A DNA stretch of 64,000 nt from Gonatopus flavifemur (GCA_018340375.1 JAFFJZ010000007.1:496001-560000); one strand, 5' to 3'. Shown: positions 46,590-57,966, counted from the stretch's first letter. Translations and numbers: made by a program. Notes: a model not told the origin generated them from the letters alone.

Positions 46590-47035
46590 AAAAGTGAGAA
46601 AAGTGAGAATTCACAAAATAAGTGAGGAATAGTGAGGGGAATGAAAAAAAGTGAGAAAAAGTGAGAAAAGTGAGTCGCTAGCATGCCTGCAAACGTGGTG
46701 CGGGCGTAATCATTTTTGTGTGCAGGAGTGTTGCAGATGTGGTACAGGCATATACGGTACTGTTATGGGCGTGGTGCGGGTGCTTACAGTATTATTGCGG
46801 GTTCAGTACAGATGCGCCCGCAACACATCCGTAACAGTACCGTATATTTTCATTTCAGCGATTTAAAAATTTTAACTCGGGTTACAGAGACGAACTTTCA
46901 AAATTTTCTATCGATTTGACTCAGCACTTGGAAAAATTTACAAGTTGAGGTCAAAAAAATCCCCTCTCCCACGACCTATTCATTTTTCGTTTCAGAAGAT
47001 TCTGAATTGATTGGTCTATGCCTCACGTAAACGAA
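46590..47035 (+). repeat. Dispersed repeat, copy 2, with internal palindrome
   Basis: The block starts with GTGAGAAAAGTGAG repeats and ends with the same GATTTGACTCAGCACTTGG/GATTGGTCTAT block as 31480-31640. Between them, ACGGTACTGTTA (46755) and TAACAGTACCGT (46828) form a stem around GTGGTGCGGG words, which looks like a later palindromic insertion. Confidence 0.6.
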
Positions 47036-47059
47036 TTTTTCAAAATTTTCCATTGCGAT

Positions 47060-47225
47060 GATTCCCATAAGTGGTACTTTAAGATTACTGTAGTCATCTC
47101 GGAGATCCGCTGATTTGATAGAGGCTTTGCTTCTCACTCGCAGGACCCGGGTTCAATCCTCACTGAGGAAAGTTCCTAAAAATGGACTCTCAATGTGGCG
47201 TCTCTTCCGTAATGTCATTCAAGTC
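47060..47225 (+). repeat. tRNA-derived SINE, copy 1
   Basis: Contains a GACCCGGGTTCAATCCTC B-box preceded by GAGGCTTTGCTTCTCACTCG, a SINE tail with GGAAAGTTCC and GTGGCGTCTCTTC. It aligns over about 150 bp with 54528-54690. Copies are about 70 percent identical, so the family is old. Confidence 0.65.
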
Positions 47226-48259
47226 GAACTGGAAGGAGATTTGTAGAGATAAACTCTGAACACAAATTTTTTTTCTCAAGCAAAAGTGAATAGATAAAAC
47301 AGAGATTTGTAGAGTAATGCAGAAATATGCAGAGAAGTATTTAATGTAATATGGAGATTTGGCGAGTTTTGTACGAATTTTGTGGAGAAATTCATAAAAT
47401 ATTACGAAGATTGGAAGAATTATGTACAATTTTGCAGAGTAATGCAGGAATTTGTAGAGTAATATTTATGGTCAAAAATTCTGCAAATTTCTCAAAGCGT
47501 TCGAAAACTGACAGTCATGTAGAAGAATCTGAAGAGTTTTGAAGAATTTTGAAGAGAAATATTTTCATTGGGGGTATCCATAATGGCGTTCAATATGAGT
47601 TCTTTTGGGTGGACTAGGTATACTTTTTGACCCTCCATATGTTTTCATGTTTAGTCGCATGACGGGTATGTATGTTGATGTCTCATAGAATTCATTTGGA
47701 TGATTCTGGGGATACAAAATGAATTCTCCCAAAAACTGAGGTGTTCTAAATGTTTTCTTCAAGAATGCTTTGTGAAGTGGTGGTGGTGCTGTCTGGGTAT
47801 GGATACAAAATATCGATATTTTTCCAGAAAAATTGATGATGGATGATATAATTGAGGTGAATGGGATCACGCAACGGAAAAAATGTTGAATAAGTTCGTG
47901 ATTGATTTTTCAAAGGAGAAAGGTGTTAGATAGTGAGCATATACCATTCCTATTAATCACATAATTAGTTATGATTCTGTTCAACAGCTTTTCTGCGTGA
48001 TCATATTCACCTTAAAATGATCCTGTTCACCCCATTTTACGGTACGAACTTCATAGCATTGGAAACCGTCCGGAGGAAGATTTACTGCATTTTAGCTGAA
48101 ACACTTAATTTTTCCACAAAAAAATTGTACAAAAAATGACACGTTTTGGTCAGAATGAAGTAAATTTTTCTAAGGACGATCAATTTCGAAGAAAATACTA
48201 TGAGCAAGAGGTTTTTATTCGATACTATTTGGATTTCATAGCATGAATAATCAATCGAA

Positions 48260-48775
48260 AAATATCCTCGAATATCTTATGTAAACTGCATGTTGCAGTA
48301 TAGAAAACCGGTCAATCCCAGACAAAATATTTTTGATAATATTTTCTGTTTGATCTCACTCGGATTTCACAGGCTAAAGAACCAGTCACAATCCAACGAA
48401 AAATATCCTCGAATATCTAATCCAAGCTGTATTTCGCAGTATGAACAACCGATCAATAGCAGACAAAATATTTTTCGATGGATCTCATTCGGATTTCAAA
48501 AGCCGAAACACCAATCACAATCTGACCAAAAGTATCCTCGAATATTTCATCCAAGCTGTATTTTACAGTATGGAAAACCAGTCAATAGCGGACAAAAAAA
48601 TTATTTTTCGATAGATCTCACTCAGATTTCACAAGCCGAAAAACCAGTCACAATCCAACGGAAAGTATCCTTGAATACTTCATCCAAGCTGTATTTTACA
48701 ATATGGAAAACCGATTAATAGCGGACAAAATACCCTTGATTGATTTCACTCGGATTTCACGGGCCGAAAAAATGC
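48260..48775. repeat. Tandem repeat of about 130-140 bp, four copies
   Basis: ATCCTCGAATATCT..TCCAAGCTGTATT..CAGTATG recurs at about 48266, 48407, 48536 and 48669, with GATCTCA.TCGGATTTCA and AACCAGTCACAATCCAAC in each unit. An open frame (48290-48718) runs through three units by chance and encodes about 43-residue repeats; I do not regard it as a gene. Confidence 0.8.
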
Positions 48776-49202
48776 ACATGTAGGGTTTATACTGAGCGTG
48801 ATAATATTGCAACAATAATCTTCTACCGATACATTTCAAGTTTGACAAACGATTGTAAATTTTTTCTAGAGCAAACCATATTCTCTAGTTGTTATATGGT
48901 GAATCTGATAAATATATATGAATATGAATCCTCGTTCCCTGCTATCAGAGCGACGCCAAGTGACTACACTAGAAAAAAAAAAGTGAATGCTGTAAGCCGG
49001 GAAGCCATCACCGAAGTTCCCAAGCCTGTGTGTACGACCGTGGTTTGAGAATCCTATTACAATCGAATTTGATTTGAATATCTTCATGAAGTCGAAGGCA
49101 GGGGGCATAAACTTAAATGAATAATTCCCAGATAGATTTCAGCGCAACCTGACGATATCTCCATCGAGTACTTTTACATGGGCTGTCCAACGTCAATGAT
49201 CG

Positions 49203-49961
49203 CCCTGTTGAAAAAACCCAACTAGGTTCGACCATGCTGGGTAGGACCAGTAGGAATTTGGTTACATGGTTGAACCATGGAAGGTAAGACCATGCTGGGT
49301 AGGATCTACCCATATGGGACCAACATGGTCCTACCTAGATCCCCCATAGGCAGGTTCTACTCAGCATGGTTTTACCTAGGTTAGTATTACCCAGTATGGT
49401 TTCACCTAAGTCGGCACTATCCTGCATGGTTATACCTCACTTTACTGACCTAATACCTACATAAGTCAGACCGTGTGCGATATAAACTCTGATAGCAATA
49501 AGTGAATCCTCAAAATTCCAGTAGTATGAAGCAGAATTACCGAGGGGTTTTAATTTTTATTATATTTCACTAGAGCTTCATTTCGCTGGCATTTGGAGAT
49601 TTCTTTTTCATTTATGAATGATTTAAAAAGAATCATTCTCCAAAATTTGCGATTGTCGGTTATGATAGTGATTTTCGGGTGTAGTTTGATCCAGTAGAAG
49701 CAAAAGTAGTTGGTGGTCTCTTATTGGTTGTTGGGCCATCCATCATGGTCTGTATGATGCAACCAACTTGGTTCAGCTGGGACCAAGTTGGTCCAATCAA
49801 ACCAAGTTGGTCCCACGTTGGTTATTGGGCCACCCATCATGGTCAGTATGGTGGAACCAAGTTGCTACAGCTGGGACCAAGTTAGTCCATCTGGAACCAA
49901 GTTGAGCCAGCTGGGACCAAGTTGGTTCCATGTTGGACCATGCTGGGTTTTTTCAACAGGG
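49203..49961. mobile_element. CCCTGTTGAAAAAACCC element with ACCAAGTTGGT words
   Basis: The ends CCCTGTTGAAAAAACCCA and TGGGTTTTTTCAACAGGG are perfect inverted repeats flanked by CG on both sides (49201-49202, 49962-49963). Near the left end ACCATGCTGGGTAGGACC and variants repeat; near the right end GACCAAGTTGGTCCA and CAGCTGGGACCAAGTTGG repeat at least six times. The middle (49440-49690) is unstructured. No coding capacity. Confidence 0.88.
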
Positions 49962-50224
49962 CGACAAATCATAAAAATTTCGAAAGTAGTCTCTGGTAGG
50001 GTGTCTATGTGAATTCATTTCAATAAAGATACCGTACGGTGGCGATTAATCCATCTAAAAATCACTCATCCAAGTTTATGCAACCTTGTCAAAGTCAATG
50101 AAAGCTTCGAATGGAAGTTGATTAACGTTCAACTTGAATTCGGGTAGCCCGTTTGAATCGGGTATCTGACTCGACTCGATGAGGAGTGATACTTCGCATA
50201 CCCCAAAGATCCACCATTATTAAT

Positions 50225-50395
50225 CTCATTGAAAATACAAGGAGTAAACATTTCTCTGTCACCTCTCCGTTGCCTCAACGGAGACTCTCCCATACTCCCA
50301 CTTTTTTTCCACAGCTTCCATTTCTCCACCAATATTCCACATTCAATCCACCCAAGTCCTAGGTGAAGGATTGATGGTCGTGTGGTACGAAATCC
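50225..50395. repeat. Half copy of the 25868 MITE
   Basis: CACCTCTCCGTTGCCTCAACGGAGACTCTCCC and later TTCTCCACC and CCACCCAAGTCCTAGG follow the right arm of the 25868-26249 element closely, then diverge. The other arm is missing or decayed. Confidence 0.7.
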
Positions 50396-50712
50396 AATTG
50401 ATCCATTCATGTATAGGATTTTTTTTCGTTTCTTTCTGGTCAAAATGAACGGTTTTCTTTAACCACGCTTCGAGAAAACTTGTATATTTGGATCAATCAA
50501 ACTTATTTGTTTCAACTAAATTTCTATTTACATATGAGTCTCATAGGTTCAATTGAAACAAATGAAAAATTCACCCCATCTGGATAAATGTTTATTCATT
50601 ACCACTCAAATTTAGTTGAATCTAGTAAAATTTCATTAGACGTAATGAAATATCTATTGGATAAAGTTTCTTAAGTGTGGTCAAATGAACAATCCAAACT
50701 TTCCAATGATAT

Positions 50713-50823
50713 CCCCAAGAGAACACAAACAAGAACGAGAAATGTTCAAAAAACGTTCGTGAACGTCCAGGAACATTCAATGAACGTTCCTGAAGGTTTG
50801 TGTCCTCTTGGGGATCTTCCTTG
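50713..50823. mobile_element. CCCCAAGAGAACAC small MITE
   Basis: A 111-bp element has inverted ends CCCCAAGAGAACACAAAC and GTTTGTGTCCTCTTGGGG and AT at both flanks (50711-50712, 50824-50825). GAACGTTC words are repeated inside. It lies only 94 bp before the last Wnt exon. Confidence 0.85.
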
Positions 50824-50917
50824 TAATCTTGTAAATGTTGATGAACATTCAGTTGATTGCATTCATCTAACGGAGAAAAATTACACTCTTCTTCTATCTG
50901 TTTTTTTTTGTTCCTAG

Positions 50918-51351
50918 GTATGTCCGGCTCATGCAGCGTACGCGTATGTTGGCGTAAACTTCCTGGGTTTAGGGTAGCCGGAGCAGCTTTGGCTGCTCTT
51001 CACGAAGGTGCGGCATTGGTGCGGCTCGCTCAACGCGGTGGTAAACGGATGGCTCGACTGAGGCCCGCACGGCCAGATCTCAAACGTCCGAACAAAACTG
51101 ATTTAGTATACCTTGAGGACAGCCCTGATTATTGTGAAAAAAATCTTACTTTGGGTATTCCTGGTACAAGAGGAAGAATCTGTAACCGAACGTCCTTGGG
51201 TCTTGACGGATGCCGTTTATTATGTTGCGGTCGGGGTTATCAAACTAGAGTACGAGATGTCACTGAAAAATGCAAATGTCGATTTGTTTGGTGTTGTCAC
51301 GTAAAATGTGAACTATGTCGACACACGCGTGAAGAACACGTTTGTAATTAA
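50918..51351 (+). CDS. Wnt ligand, last coding exon
   Basis: After a TTTTTTTTTGTTCCTAG acceptor the exon completes a glycine codon and encodes MSGSCSVRVCWRKLPGFRV through DLVYLEDSPDYCEKN, GTRGRICNRTS, DGCRLLCCGRGY and a terminal CKCRFVWCCHVKCELCR...CN, ending in TAA (51349-51351). These 143 residues form the end of a Wnt: the SGSC loop holds the serine acylated by Porcupine, and the 14 cysteines match the usual C-terminal disulfide pattern. NLT and NRT are potential glycosylation sites. FHWCC, nearly universal, reads FVWCC. The basic spacer RGGKRMARLRPARPDLKRP is short, unlike the long insert in fly wg. The CHGM residue recalls Wnt1, while overall wording suggests WntA or Wnt1; I leave the subfamily open. 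Confidence 0.93.
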
Positions 51352-52676
51352 TCTCGCATAACACTGCATTCCAAGCAAAGATCTTTACTTCTATGAATTA
51401 CGGATACACGATTTACGTCTTATAGGACTGATTTTCTCTCCTTTTTTTTAATTTTATAGCTCCTTCTTACAACGGAAGATCAAATTTACATACGAATCAT
51501 TTGGACACATTTCCGAGTAGTGTCGATTCGAGCCGCGTAGAGGCTACACACCGATGATTTACATTATAATATTCTGTACCTGATAGTCAGAAAGTTTGCT
51601 GATTCGAATAGAATTTTTGATAATATTCGTCTATCGATTTCATGGATTGTTGTTATTGTAAAATCAAACTGTGCCATTTGTCAAACATTGATCTAAATGA
51701 ACAAATAATAACGTTTTATATATCTTGTAAAGTTAAATGTAGATATACGTAATAATTATGCTAGTCTGGCTCTCAGGTGCAGCATTATTCACGTCAATAT
51801 TTAGGATTTACGACTTACAAACACAAAAGGCGTACGCGAGGGAAAGTGGCGAGAGAATGAGATGAAGATATGAATAGTTAGATACATAGATAAAACAGGT
51901 ATATAAATGTATATGAAATTATAGATTTATTGATTGGTCAACTTGAAGAATCAAAGTTTTATGGAAATTGGAAGAATAACCCGAATATGGAGGAAAAAAC
52001 GTTGAATTAGATTTTACAACATTTTACGTATGTTCTTCCAATTCCTGAAGTACATAGAACGCACCGATTGATACTGATTATGTATTTGAAAAATCTAACA
52101 ACGTACACTTGTATTCAGTATTCCAGAGATTTTTTTCTCTCCCGAAAAGTGTCAAATATAAAATTGAATAAGAAACTTTTTATTGATTATGCGTGGTTTC
52201 AAGAATGCATAGACTACATTCGATAATTATTTATTGAAAACATAGATTTCATTCTTCTAGTTTATACGAGAGAATTTTACTGTGAAAATCAAGTATTTAT
52301 ATCGTATACAATAATGGAATGAAACTCAAATAGTTAGATATATAGTCTCTTTGCCCTTGTCAGTTCTCCTCTCAGATCATTAACAATTGGGAACAATTCT
52401 GCTAATCATTGTACATATTTTCCTTATCTTTTATACCTTTCGCAAACAACGATCAATATATTGTATATACTTAAATCATGGAAAACAAATATCATTTGTA
52501 AACTTTAGCTTTCTCGTCGATGAACGTTAATTAAAGTCGACAGTTTAGTTTCAAATAGCGACGCATCCTATTGTGTGTTTTCGCAATGTTCATTATTCTT
52601 CGGAGCAAATTCATTTGAATTTGAGAGCTTTCCGATATCATTATTATCATCATCATCATCATCATCTTTACCATCC

Positions 52677-52716
<40 letters not shown>

Positions 52717-53401
52717 TTTTATCACCAAATGAATGAATGTGTATGTATGCTTGAGTGTGACTGCATTGCTGTACATGTGTAGGAATTTTTTTATTCTTGC
52801 GAATCTTTGCACATGAACAGAAGAAGGATGAAAAACGACAAAATCATACATGTTCACTTGCTTTTTGCAATAATCGAACAAAACGTAATCGTTACAGGTA
52901 TTTGGGGCCATCACACGTAAAAAACTCTGGTAGTATCTTCAAATCAATCAACGGTTTTTTATTCTAGTAAACACATGGTATCTTACTTAACACTTTACAG
53001 TTTTTCACGTGCAATGGCAATGGCTCTCTTACTTGATGTTATATTTTAAGGATCAAGTGATTTCTTAATCGTCGTAGATAAAAGAATTTGCAACTGCGAT
53101 GAAACGCAGGAAAACACACAGAGCGCAGTATTGACAAATTGGAATTTATTTTCTTCTCCAATATAATGATATTAATAATTATTATTATAATGATGATGGT
53201 GTCTTAGCTTTTTCGAACAAATTTATGATCGAATATTCTCATATTCATTATATCTCTTCTCCATTCACAATTAGGTATATTTCTAGTTAATAATACATGT
53301 GTATATGTAAGATCTTTACTGTATTCTACGTGTATTTATATAAATACATATGCAAAAACAGTCCATGTAAAAGTATTTGATGATTCAATTCAAAGAGACG
53401 A
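51352..53401 (+). other. Wnt 3' flank, probably including 3' UTR
   Basis: No coding frame is convincing here. The stretch between the Wnt stop and the UGT stop is AT-rich and without recognisable mobile elements, which is unusual in this window and fits a long 3' UTR plus the convergent gene's 3' end. It holds the ATC microsatellite at 52637. Confidence 0.5.
52637..52718. repeat. (ATC)n microsatellite
   Basis: An interrupted ATCATC run of about 80 bp gives histidine- or methionine-rich spurious frames on the two strands. It may be useful as a polymorphic marker in the Wnt 3' region. Confidence 0.95.
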
Positions 53402-53934
53402 TTATCTAGTATATTTTCCTTTGAATTTTCCTCTCGTAATCGTGCAATTTTGAAAGAACATTCTTTGCATTAAAAAGCCGCTTACACCAAGGAAAATTCC
53501 AAAAATGCTACCTAAAAGTAAACCACTTAAAAACTGTACATCCTCGTTGAACGTTGTTACTTGTTTCCTCTGATGACAGGTCAAAGGAATATTTTCACCG
53601 CTGTTATGATTTCTCGTGAAATAAAGGAACCAATGATGAAGTCTATCTGGAGCTGGGTTCAACCTACCACGAATAGCCATCGATACTTTTCTACCATTTT
53701 CCCGATAATCCGCAGTATTGTGAATATCGGCGATCACATTAGCAATCTCCTCCGCTGTTGTAGAATCTGTTAATTTTTCAACTGCATGTCCGAATCCTAA
53801 TTCCATGATTCGAGCAGCATTTTTTGATTCCAGCGAATTCCTTGGAAAACATAGAATTGGAGTGCCGTGAAAACCTGCTTCTAGAACTTCTGTATCCGCG
53901 CAATGACTTAACACTACCCTCGATCGACTGTAAC
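53402..53934 (-). CDS. UDP-glycosyltransferase, last exon
   Basis: A CTTTCTACAG acceptor (53940-53935) opens a phase-1 exon coding about 177 residues to a TAA at 53404-53402. SHCADTEVLEAGFHGTPILCFP aligns with the UGT signature (THGG..S..EA..HGVP....P), followed by NAARIMELGFGHAVEK, DYRENGRKVSMAIRGRLNPAPDRLHHWFLYF, a transmembrane segment (LSGLLLGSIFGIFLGVSGFLM) and a short basic tail, the topology of ER-membrane UGTs that glycosylate small lipophilic molecules. The usual D-Q pair that holds the sugar (PLFADQ) reads L-E here (PRNSLES), and HGG reads HCA. Upstream exons (N-terminal domain) were not found in the remaining window, so the gene is either long or truncated. Convergent with the Wnt gene. 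Confidence 0.85.
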
Positions 53935-53971
53935 CTGTAGAAAGAAAAGCGTTAGAATTAAGAGGATACGA

Positions 53972-54973
53972 CACGGAGAAAAATGTGTATGGTAGAAGTA
54001 GCAATATAAGAGTTGTCAACATTTTATTGCTGGTTATGCAATAATTTGTTGTCCCTACAGCAATAGCACATTGCTTTTTAACAAGAATTGTATTGCTGAA
54101 AATCACTTGTTAAAATAATAATATGAGTTGCTATTCCAACTCACAATAAACATTGTTGATCTGACAAAACAATATCAAGCAGCGATAACAATAAGTACCA
54201 CAGAATTAACGAAAGAAATTGTTGTAATGGAATCCCCGTGAGAAATTAATTTTGATCTACTTCAGGAGACAGTTAAATATGATATCCAAGTGATATACAT
54301 TCTTCTACAAACCCTTCTTCGATGCAGTTTTTCTTTAATTCACAAACATAAAAATCAATCCCAATTTCTGATTGATTGACAAACCTTACATGAGTTTAAC
54401 AAACCAATTTGACGAGTTTCATTCGTTTCTGAAAAAATTCCCGTGATTCAAATCCTAATTCATTTATTCAATGTGCACAATTTTGTTTGTCTTGAATATA
54501 TTTTCATCGTTACCTCCCAACCAAGTCGAGGATTACCATAAATGGCGATTTAAGTACTCAGGTGTCATCTTAGAGATTTGTTCATGTGAAAGAGGCTTCG
54601 TTTCCCACTCGGAGGAACCGGGTTCGAATCTCGCTAAGGTAAATTTCCAAAATTGGAACTTACAATCGCCTTTTCTTCACGTATGAATCAAACAACATCG
54701 TGATAGAATGTTCATAGGGATATATTCGGATGAGAAAGTTTTCTCCTCAGTCAAAAGTAATATTTTTTGAATAGGTAAAAAAAGGTATTTATTGATATAA
54801 CTACATGATATTGCAAAATTGAGTGCTTGAATTGTTAATAATATTGACAATACAATATGGTTGCGAGTTTAGCAACACTGACGGTCATATTTTTACGATA
54901 TTTATTGTGGGTTGATATATAACAATATTTTATTGTCAATTCAGCAATATTATTGTTAGGTTTTTTCTCCGTG
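53972..54973. mobile_element. Probable CACGGAGAAAAA element in UGT intron
   Basis: CACGGAGAAAAATGTG just upstream of the UGT exon is matched by TTTTTTCTCCGTG at 54961-54973. Both terminal zones share AGCAATA, CAATATTG and TTATTGC words in inverted order. A SINE copy lies inside. The flanks (GA, CA) do not show a clean duplication. Confidence 0.5.
54528..54690 (+). repeat. tRNA-derived SINE, copy 2
   Basis: GAGGCTTCGTTTCCCACTCG, then a B-box GGGTTCGAATCTC, then CTAAGGTAAATTTCC and a tail CTTACAATCGCC..TTCTTCACG follow the 47060 copy. A-box similarity is weak. Confidence 0.65.
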
Positions 54974-55199
54974 CAGAGTTACCATTGGAGCACGTTTTCT
55001 TCCACTAAAATACTCAAAACTAAATTCATACAAAAATATGAAAATTTCAGGGATGATTCTTTGAGACTTTATGTAGGTCTGTACAGAGCCCGAATTTTAA
55101 ATTTCGAAAAAAAACTTTTTTCCAGCATTTTTTTTCGCTGCGATGGCAACTTTGGTATCCTTTTAGGCGAACAACTTCATGTTCATTGAGGGATTACTC

Positions 55200-55920
55200 C
55201 TAGGGGTGCGCGGGAATTGGATTTCCTCGGGTTGGGTTATTTGATGTGAGTGGTGGGTCGATTACCTGGAATCTTCGGGTTAACCGAAGTTTCTGAGTAC
55301 TTGAATATCAGCGGGTACCCTGAAATTTTCAAGTCCGCACAGATTCTAGGATTACCGAAAAACCTCGGTATTCGGAATCAATGGGGTCATTGGATTCTAT
55401 CAAATTACTGAAGTTCTTGAAGCCTCTGTTACGTCAAAATCCTCAAGATTTATCTAAAACGAGCGGATATTTTGAGGAATTGACAAGTCAGAGTCTGACA
55501 ACCCCTCTGATAACCCTGCTTTAGGTAGGGATGTGCCTACACAAGGACCAGGGTTAGGATGCTGAAATGAATTGTCTCATATATATATTTATTACATGAT
55601 TAATTGAATAATAATTCGTTACTATAGTTACGACATTTTAAATTGAAGAGATTACGAAAAATTTGGTCAATTCTTTGGTCAATACAATTATAAATTTGAT
55701 ATTAATTATTGAAATATTCCTGAGGGTTACTCAGTGAATATTCCTATTTTATACAGGTTAAAAAAAAGAGAAAACGTAAATTGAACAACATCTTCAAATT
55801 CCGAGGGTTGCTCGGTAATAAGAGATAATTTGTTAATTTTGGTTTTTAAACCATAAAAAATGAAAAATCCTTCTAATTCTGAGGGTTACTCAGTAATAAA
55901 AAGTGACTTATTCATTTTAT
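55200..55920. repeat. Degenerate repeats with GAGGGTTACTCAGTAAT units
   Basis: Near 55200-55460 varied CTCGGGTT, CGGGTACC and CTTGAAGCC words recur without a clear period. Near 55733, 55800 and 55880 the motif GAGGGTT[A/G]CTC[A/G]GTAAT appears three times. I see no coding frame. Confidence 0.5.
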
Positions 55921-56046
55921 GTATTTTTCCTCTTAGTAAAATTTCGACCTTTAAATTGTTTTATTGAAGGAAATTGAGCCCTTCAATAATGGTATAATTA
56001 TATGAAAAGAGCGAAAGATTGATAGAGAAAGATATCTATGTGTTTC

Positions 56047-56200
56047 CTATTAGGGAGAGAGAGAGAGAAACATGAGTGCTAAAAAGAGATATTTAGGTAA
56101 AGACATAGTAATATAGAAAGAGAGGCACATACCTACGTATACTGTATTGTGAAGAGAAAGTGAGAGAGAGAAAGGTATATTAGAGAGAGAACTCCGTTTA
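56047..56200 (+). promoter_or_regulatory. GAGA-rich stretch ahead of a short ATG/donor segment
   Basis: Runs of GAGAGAGAG at 56055, 56118, 56160 and 56186 resemble a GAGA-factor binding cluster. Just downstream an ATG (56212) opens MNTLTAFAVQ and stops at a perfect donor CCAG|GTAAGTTTT (56237). Together they could be a promoter and first exon, but no downstream exon is identified. It could equally be simple-sequence DNA. Confidence 0.3.
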
Positions 56201-56448
56201 TCTGTAAAGCATGAATACATTGACCGCGTTTGCTGTCCAGGTAAGTTTTAAGCATATGGTATGGAATTGCAATGTGGTTGAAAAAAGGGGATGAAGAAGG
56301 GAAAAGATGACGTCTCAGTTAACTTCATTGCCGTCGAAAGGAATATAGGAGATGGAAAAGGAAGGAACAATTTCTTCCATGGGACTTCGTACAATGAGCA
56401 CGAATGCTTCGAATTGCACGTAGGTGGGAGAAAGAAATTGTTGGAAAT

Positions 56449-57110
56449 TTAAATTCTATTATTCGCATGAAGGACAGGAGTGATGATTCCCATATAGGGT
56501 TTCACAAGGAGAGTCTTCTGTAAGATCCCAATCCTCCTTGTAAACAAGTCCTTGTCTAACTTCCAAAGGTTTTTGAAAATACATAGATTCTCTAACTCTT
56601 TGGAGAGTTGGGAAAGATTCCTATCGTCGCGGGCTGCATTTCGTTTGAAATCCCTCCAGGCTAGACTAGAGGTTGGAGGGCGATTGTTTTTAATATCGAG
56701 GTCCCGTTCCTCGATCCTTTGTTTTATATAGTGGATTCTTCTTTTAAGATCGGTGATTCTATTTTCGACCTTGACCTTCACTGAACGAAAAAGAACAAAA
56801 ATTAAAGGAAAATGATTAAATTTAATTCCCACGCGATTGAATCTATTATTGGACACGTGAATGAATTTAATCAAAAAAATAAAAAAGTTAAATTGAACAC
56901 GATACAAAGAATATTTTCCCTTTTTGAACAAACACGATAAGCACTGATTCTAAATTTTCAAAAAAAGAAAGGAAACTCAGTTCCTTTACCCACCCGAATT
57001 GTGGAAAACTCCACTCACTTTTGTTGTTTTTCCCCTTCTCGAAGGTGCTATCTCGTTCGTGCGAATGTGTATACTGCTTAGATGGTCTGGTTAATTAACA
57101 CAGGACCGCA
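56449..57110 (-). CDS. Unrecognised coiled-coil protein, possibly transposon-encoded
   Basis: An exon (56780-56449) follows TTTTTGTTCTTTTTCGTTCAG and reads KVKVENRITDLKRRIHYIKQRIEERDLDIKNN, then SLAWRDFKRNAARDDRNLSQLSKELENL and LDKDLFTRRIGILQKTLL, ending HANNRI. The first 50 residues form a charged coiled coil. An upstream exon ends at AACAAAA|GTGAGT (57019/57018). Joining the two makes A|TG, so the start codon would be split by the intron, or the frame extends upstream through KGKNNK to a stop near 57090. I do not recognise the family. Its 112 residues, clean splice signals and charged composition argue against chance. Confidence 0.4.
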
Positions 57111-57616
57111 GTTTGAAGGAAGAATTAGTATTTCTTTAGGAAATACTAGCCGATGGAGCGACACAACCGTGTGTCGGTGAGGATGACTGCGTAGCGTGCC
57201 GTACCGTAACGGTGGTTGTAGTAGAAGATATAGTAGTTGTAGAAGTGGATGTAGAAGTCCTAAGAAGGACTGATGTTATGTGAATATGGTTGTCTCAAAG
57301 AAGTCGAGAAAAGAGTGGTTGAAAATGAAGAAATCATGCGATATTTAAAGGGCTCGATTTTCCTTCAAGGGCAACGATTGGTCAAAGGTCGCGCGGTGGG
57401 AATAGTTCTTAGTTTGTACCAATGAAAGTTCAAGAAGCTCGCTCTCAGTGGTACTCAAAATCAGAAATTTTCTGTCTTATAATATTTCGGGTATCTAGAA
57501 AATTATCTACTATTTTATCTGATGTTCAAATCCTCGACGCGCTACGTTCCTCCCTCGCTTTACGTTGAGCGTTCGAAAAGTTGGACTCAGATGAATTTTC
57601 TTATTTTCATGTATTT

Positions 57617-57643
57617 TAGGAATATATATATATATATATATAT
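57617..57643. repeat. (TA)n microsatellite
   Basis: About 24 bp of alternating TA followed by TATG. A similar run lies at 12826-12846. Confidence 0.9.
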
Positions 57644-57966
57644 GTAACTTTGATTTTTATCGAACAATTGATTTGATTCGGAATTTACTATGAGAATCTG
57701 GTTTTATGTTGTGGTGAATGTAATTAACACGATTATTTGGAATATTGAAATATTTTTCGAATCGTTACTTTGAACTGAATTTTTTTTTACATGAGAATTT
57801 GCATTTACATATATATATATTCACTAGGGTGATTTCATGGATGTTAATTCTCATGATTACGAGTATTTATTATATATTTAATCATCTTTTATCAAGGCTT
57901 CTCTAGGTTTTTATTCTAATCAATCGTGTTACTTTATAGGGTGAGAGAAAGAGAAACACACATATA

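Larger units (their letters stand above)
17782..50917 (+). other. 33.1-kb Wnt intron (phase 1), filled with transposons
   Basis: The donor GTAAAT at 17782 and acceptor TTTTTGTTCCTAG at 50917 are in matching phase and join KCHG to MSGSC. No other Wnt coding segment lies between. The intron's content is nearly all transposable elements described separately. The stretch 17782-18656 shows no gene or clear repeat and may keep ancestral intron sequence. Confidence 0.85.

Noticed and set aside
48290..48718. A 142-codon gene
   Set aside because: The frame is entirely within a tandem repeat and shows no start context, motif or conservation among units.
52573..52914. Open frames rich in histidine or methionine
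   Set aside because: They are translations of the ATC microsatellite on the two strands.
53935..54106. N-terminal extension of the UGT exon with a signal-peptide-like MLTTLILLLLPYTFFSVS
   Set aside because: It lies upstream of a good splice acceptor, and the sequence is the end of a probable CACGGAGAAAAA element, so the hydrophobic frame is likely MITE-derived and intronic.
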